A DNA stretch of 64,000 nucleotides from Roseobacter sp. MED193 (GTDB taxonomy: Bacteria; Pseudomonadota; Alphaproteobacteria; Rhodobacterales; Rhodobacteraceae): positions 62,001 through 126,000 of the forward strand of contig NZ_AANB01000012.1 of assembly GCF_000152965.1 (NCBI RefSeq). The letters are read 5' to 3'. Position numbers and translations under genes: made by a program. The notes beneath the pieces are model-generated. The model searched no databases. It had not been told where the DNA came from and saw only the letters and a list, made by a program, of their open reading frames with translations. Positions 61,696 through 64,000 of this stretch are shown piece by piece (position 1 is the first letter of the stretch; each line of letters opens with the position of its first letter).

Positions 61696-62115
61696 TTATG
61701 AACAACCCTCTGCGTGCTCGGCCTCGAGCGCATCGGCCATGGCATAGAGGTCGAGGACCTTGAACGGCAGGCGCGGGTTGTCAGTCGTCTGAAAGCGCGG
61801 CAGTTCTGCGAGAGCCATGTCCCATGTGAAATCGCTCAAGGGACAATCACAGGTCTCAGTTTCCAACTGCCGTTCGGCAACGAGAATACGCAATATCGCA
61901 CGATAGCCGTTACGCAGATAAGCGGTCTCCGCGAGACCAGCAGGAGGGCGTGGAACGCGGCAGAATTCCTCGGCATCTGGTGCGACGGCCATTGAATTGA
62001 AAGGCTTAGGCCCGCCTGATGTTGTGCCCGGTGTTTCTGCAAAGGCGGGTATAGGCTGCGTGAGAAGCAGAGCTGTTATGATCAATCTGAACGCAGGTGA
62101 GACGCGCATCATCAT
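61696..62115 (-). CDS. Small exported protein in the virB operon, unknown
   Basis: The 139-residue protein has a signal peptide (FRLIITALLLTQPIPAFAE) and a mature part with three cysteines (EEFCRVPRP, TETCDCPLSDFTWDMAL) and one near the end (HAEGCS). It overlaps virB5 by an ATGA junction and ends 3 bp before virB6, so it is coupled to the secretion genes. It occupies a place often held by an entry-exclusion or VirB7-like gene, but no lipobox is seen. Function unknown. Confidence 0.75.
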   Translation of the reverse strand: MMMRVSPAFRLIITALLLTQPIPAFAETPGTTSGGPKPFNSMAVAPDAEEFCRVPRPPAGLAETAYLRNGYRAILRILVAERQLETETCDCPLSDFTWDMALAELPRFQTTDNPRLPFKVLDLYAMADALEAEHAEGCS

Positions 62116-62879
62116 GGATCCACCGCCATTGATCTGAACCGGCGCTCGTCAGCCAGTGTAGCCGCATCAACAACGCCAAGCTGTCCAGCGCTGACACCTT
62201 GCGCCGCTTCCAAACGCCAGATTTGTGTGAGGATGATCCCGAGTTCCGCCGTGACCCGTGTGTTAAGATCAACAGCCGCTTTCAAGCCGTCCTGATCGTC
62301 GATCAAGCCAACCATTGTTTCAAGCCGCTCCAGACTTTGCCCAGCTTCTGCATGGCTTTCTTGAGCCGCGACTGACAACATCGCGCTAGCGCCTGCTGAG
62401 GTCGCGATGCGATTGTCGGCGGGTTCCGGCGAGGAAGAAAGGGTGCTCAATGTCTCTGATGTGAACCCGCTGCCGGATAGAACCCGTTCGACCGAGGCTT
62501 CCAGTTCAGCGCCGGGATTGAAGCCGCTCAGGAAATCGCCGTCCGCCAAAGCCCGTGCCGTGTTTAAAGGTGCGACGAGCTTACCCCGCAAGGCCCGGAA
62601 TTCTTCGATCGATGCGAAGAGGCCGCTCAATCCGCTGCCTTCGATCAGAGATGTGAGTTGGGCTTCCAAGTTCAGCAGTTGAGACAGCTGCGTCTCCAGC
62701 TCCAACCGCATCGTCGCCAACTGTTGCAGCTGCACGTTGAGATCTTCAGCCATGTGTTCAAGTTGGGCAACCAGCTGACCAAGTTGCGATCCATCGAAGG
62801 TTGGAACACCTTGTGCCTTTGCGGGTGACGATACACCGAGGGTGGTTATCACCGCGACGGAAAGAAGAAGTTGTTTCAA
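62112..62879 (-). CDS. virB5: VirB5-type pilus-tip protein
   Basis: The 255-residue protein has a signal peptide ([20 protein letters not shown]) and a long helical body with coiled-coil character ([44 protein letters not shown]). This matches the VirB5/TrbJ family of minor pilins. It is coupled to virB1 upstream and the small exported gene downstream by ATGA overlaps. Family assignment rests on pattern and position. Confidence 0.82.
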   Translation of the reverse strand: MKQLLLSVAVITTLGVSSPAKAQGVPTFDGSQLGQLVAQLEHMAEDLNVQLQQLATMRLELETQLSQLLNLEAQLTSLIEGSGLSGLFASIEEFRALRGKLVAPLNTARALADGDFLSGFNPGAELEASVERVLSGSGFTSETLSTLSSSPEPADNRIATSAGASAMLSVAAQESHAEAGQSLERLETMVGLIDDQDGLKAAVDLNTRVTAELGIILTQIWRLEAAQGVSAGQLGVVDAATLADERRFRSMAVDP

Positions 62880-63988
62880 TTTGGCACTCCCATTTGCATG
62901 AATTCACGCTCGGATAGGCGGTCCGCGACCAGATGTTGGGCATGGGTCGCTTCGCGTTGTTGATTGGCTGCCATCAGCCTGACGCGCAGATTTAGGATGC
63001 GGGCGATTTCAGCTTTGGCGTAGGTGTTGAGTTCCCACGCGGCTTTCGCATTTGGTTGGGCGTCGATTTGCAGAATGATCGCGCGCAGGCGGTTGATGAC
63101 CTGCATCGTCGTGGCGTGGCTGCTTGCCGCATAATAGACGCCTGCATCCGAGATGTTGGCGTATTCAGCGAGGGCGAAATCTGAGGATGACAATGTGCCA
63201 AGCGCGTCTGCCCCGCCGACAACCGCGAGGTATTCGTTGTAGAACTTGGAGATATTGCGCACGTAGCCTTGGGTCTCGGTAAACGGTGGCACGCCGCCAT
63301 ACTCAATCACGCGTCCGGGGCCAGCGTTATAGGCCGCGAGCGCATGCGGGATATTGCCAAAGCGGTTCAACTGGGTCGTGATGTAGCGCGCACCACCACG
63401 CAGATTATCCATTGGATCATATGGATTTACGCCCAAGTCTGACGCCGTGCCGGGCATAAGTTGGGTTAAACCATAAGCACCAACATGACTTTCGGCGGTG
63501 ATGTTAAACCGGCTTTCCTGTTTGATCAGTGCCTGAAACAAGCAGCGCCATTGCGTGGCGGAAAGACCAGCCCGTGCGACGCCTGGTGCGCCAGCATATT
63601 CGCCTGCAACGCGCACAATCATCATTTCGACGGTTTCGCGCCCCTCGCCAAAGAGACGGCTGTTCATCGGGCTTGTATCGATGTTGGGATAGACCGAGGC
63701 GACACCAAAATCAGCGTTGCCCTCAAGGGCGCTGATATCAAAGCCCGGACCGGTCATGGCCGCGGAAATGGCTTCAAGCGTGCGCAGCTGATCTGCTTGC
63801 ACGTCGGCGATGGAAGAACGCTCGGCCTCTTTGTCACCTTGGGTTCCTAAGTCCTGAACCAATGCGGTCACCCGCGCGATGGTTTGCCCGATCGCAGCAT
63901 TGTCTTGCGTTGGGACACCTTGGGCGAAGCCCGAGGTTGCATGCATACAGAGGCAAAGCCCGGCACTTATGATTGCAGGGCGGATCAT
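62876..63988 (-). CDS. virB1: VirB1-like lytic transglycosylase
   Basis: The 370-residue protein has a signal peptide ([19 protein letters not shown]) and an SLT domain with catalytic Glu158 in [10 protein letters not shown], then [33 protein letters not shown] and [12 protein letters not shown]. It cuts peptidoglycan to let the channel through. It starts 12 bp from the window edge, so any upstream virB2-4 genes are outside. The helical region at residues 30-135 is not part of SLT, and the C-terminal ~120 residues are an extra helical extension. Confidence 0.9.
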   Translation of the reverse strand: MIRPAIISAGLCLCMHATSGFAQGVPTQDNAAIGQTIARVTALVQDLGTQGDKEAERSSIADVQADQLRTLEAISAAMTGPGFDISALEGNADFGVASVYPNIDTSPMNSRLFGEGRETVEMMIVRVAGEYAGAPGVARAGLSATQWRCLFQALIKQESRFNITAESHVGAYGLTQLMPGTASDLGVNPYDPMDNLRGGARYITTQLNRFGNIPHALAAYNAGPGRVIEYGGVPPFTETQGYVRNISKFYNEYLAVVGGADALGTLSSSDFALAEYANISDAGVYYAASSHATTMQVINRLRAIILQIDAQPNAKAAWELNTYAKAEIARILNLRVRLMAANQQREATHAQHLVADRLSEREFMQMGVPN

Positions 63989-64000
63989 TCTGGGCGCGGC

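Noticed and set aside
1-64000. CRISPR arrays, rRNA and tRNA genes
   Set aside because: No regularly spaced direct repeats, no cloverleaf sequences and no rRNA segments were noticed on reading the window; this is not a computed negative.

Overview
The window looks like part of a large, low-copy repABC plasmid of an alphaproteobacterium, most likely a Rhodobacterales (roseobacter-type) strain. The evidence is the repA(end)-repB-repC cassette with its antisense RNA, a DUF1403-ScpB pair, a VirD2/VirD4/VirB conjugation system and moderate-to-high GC coding sequence. No database search was possible. Family names come from recognised motifs and organisation, and the host assignment is inference.

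Layout. (1) 1-2.7 kb holds the replication and partition module: the RepA C-terminus, RepB, a counter-transcribed RNA with a clear promoter and terminator, and RepC with an AT-rich origin candidate inside it. (2) 2.6-9.2 kb holds a tyrosine recombinase next to a long inverted repeat, then a TniA-TniB-TniQ transposition module bounded by 12-bp inverted repeats, then DUF1403 and ScpB. (3) 9.2-31 kb is a dense defence island. Eleven consecutive minus-strand genes run from a type III CBASS core (CD-NTase, HORMA, TRIP13/Cap6, DUF6602 nuclease) into an AddB-like nuclease, an AddA-like helicase-nuclease, DUF6361, a phospholipase-D-fold protein and a large SF2 helicase, then a UDG-like protein and a putative nuclease. 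A divergent WYL repressor (CapW-like) is translationally coupled to a second nucleotidyltransferase. A uracil-DNA glycosylase and an HNH endonuclease follow. (4) 31.6-33.8 kb carries a DUF736 gene and an AbiEi/AbiEii toxin-antitoxin pair with two operator palindromes. (5) 34.2-39.4 kb is the mobilisation region: an oriT candidate with a T-DNA-border-like nick sequence, a MobC/VirC2-like protein, a VirD2-type relaxase and VirD4. (6) 39.9-56.4 kb is a catabolic island, entirely on the minus strand. It encodes a GntR regulator, a two-subunit N,N-dimethylformamidase-like amidohydrolase, a Dpp/Opp-type ABC importer, a class II HDAC-like (acetylpolyamine) amidohydrolase, an AraC regulator, an aldehyde dehydrogenase, a glutamine-synthetase-like ligase, an N-formylglutamate-amidohydrolase-like enzyme and a class III aminotransferase. 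(7) 56.8-64 kb is the virB operon (virB11, B10, B9, B8, B6, a small exported protein, B5, B1), running off the right edge.

How the parts work together. RepABC maintains the plasmid, and AbiE may stabilise it. VirD2/MobC/VirD4 and VirB make it conjugative. The defence island would protect the host from phage or competing DNA: the CBASS sensor makes a cyclic oligonucleotide that should switch on a nuclease effector, under CapW control. The catabolic island looks built to import an amide or acylated amine, hydrolyse it, and pass the amine through gamma-glutamylation, transamination and aldehyde oxidation. It sits between virD4 and virB, as if inserted into the transfer region.

The most notable observation is that the CBASS core and the AddAB/DUF6361/PLD/helicase gene set are packed on one strand with overlapping or very short junctions. 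They could form a single CapW-controlled transcription unit, a composite defence system I do not recognise as described.
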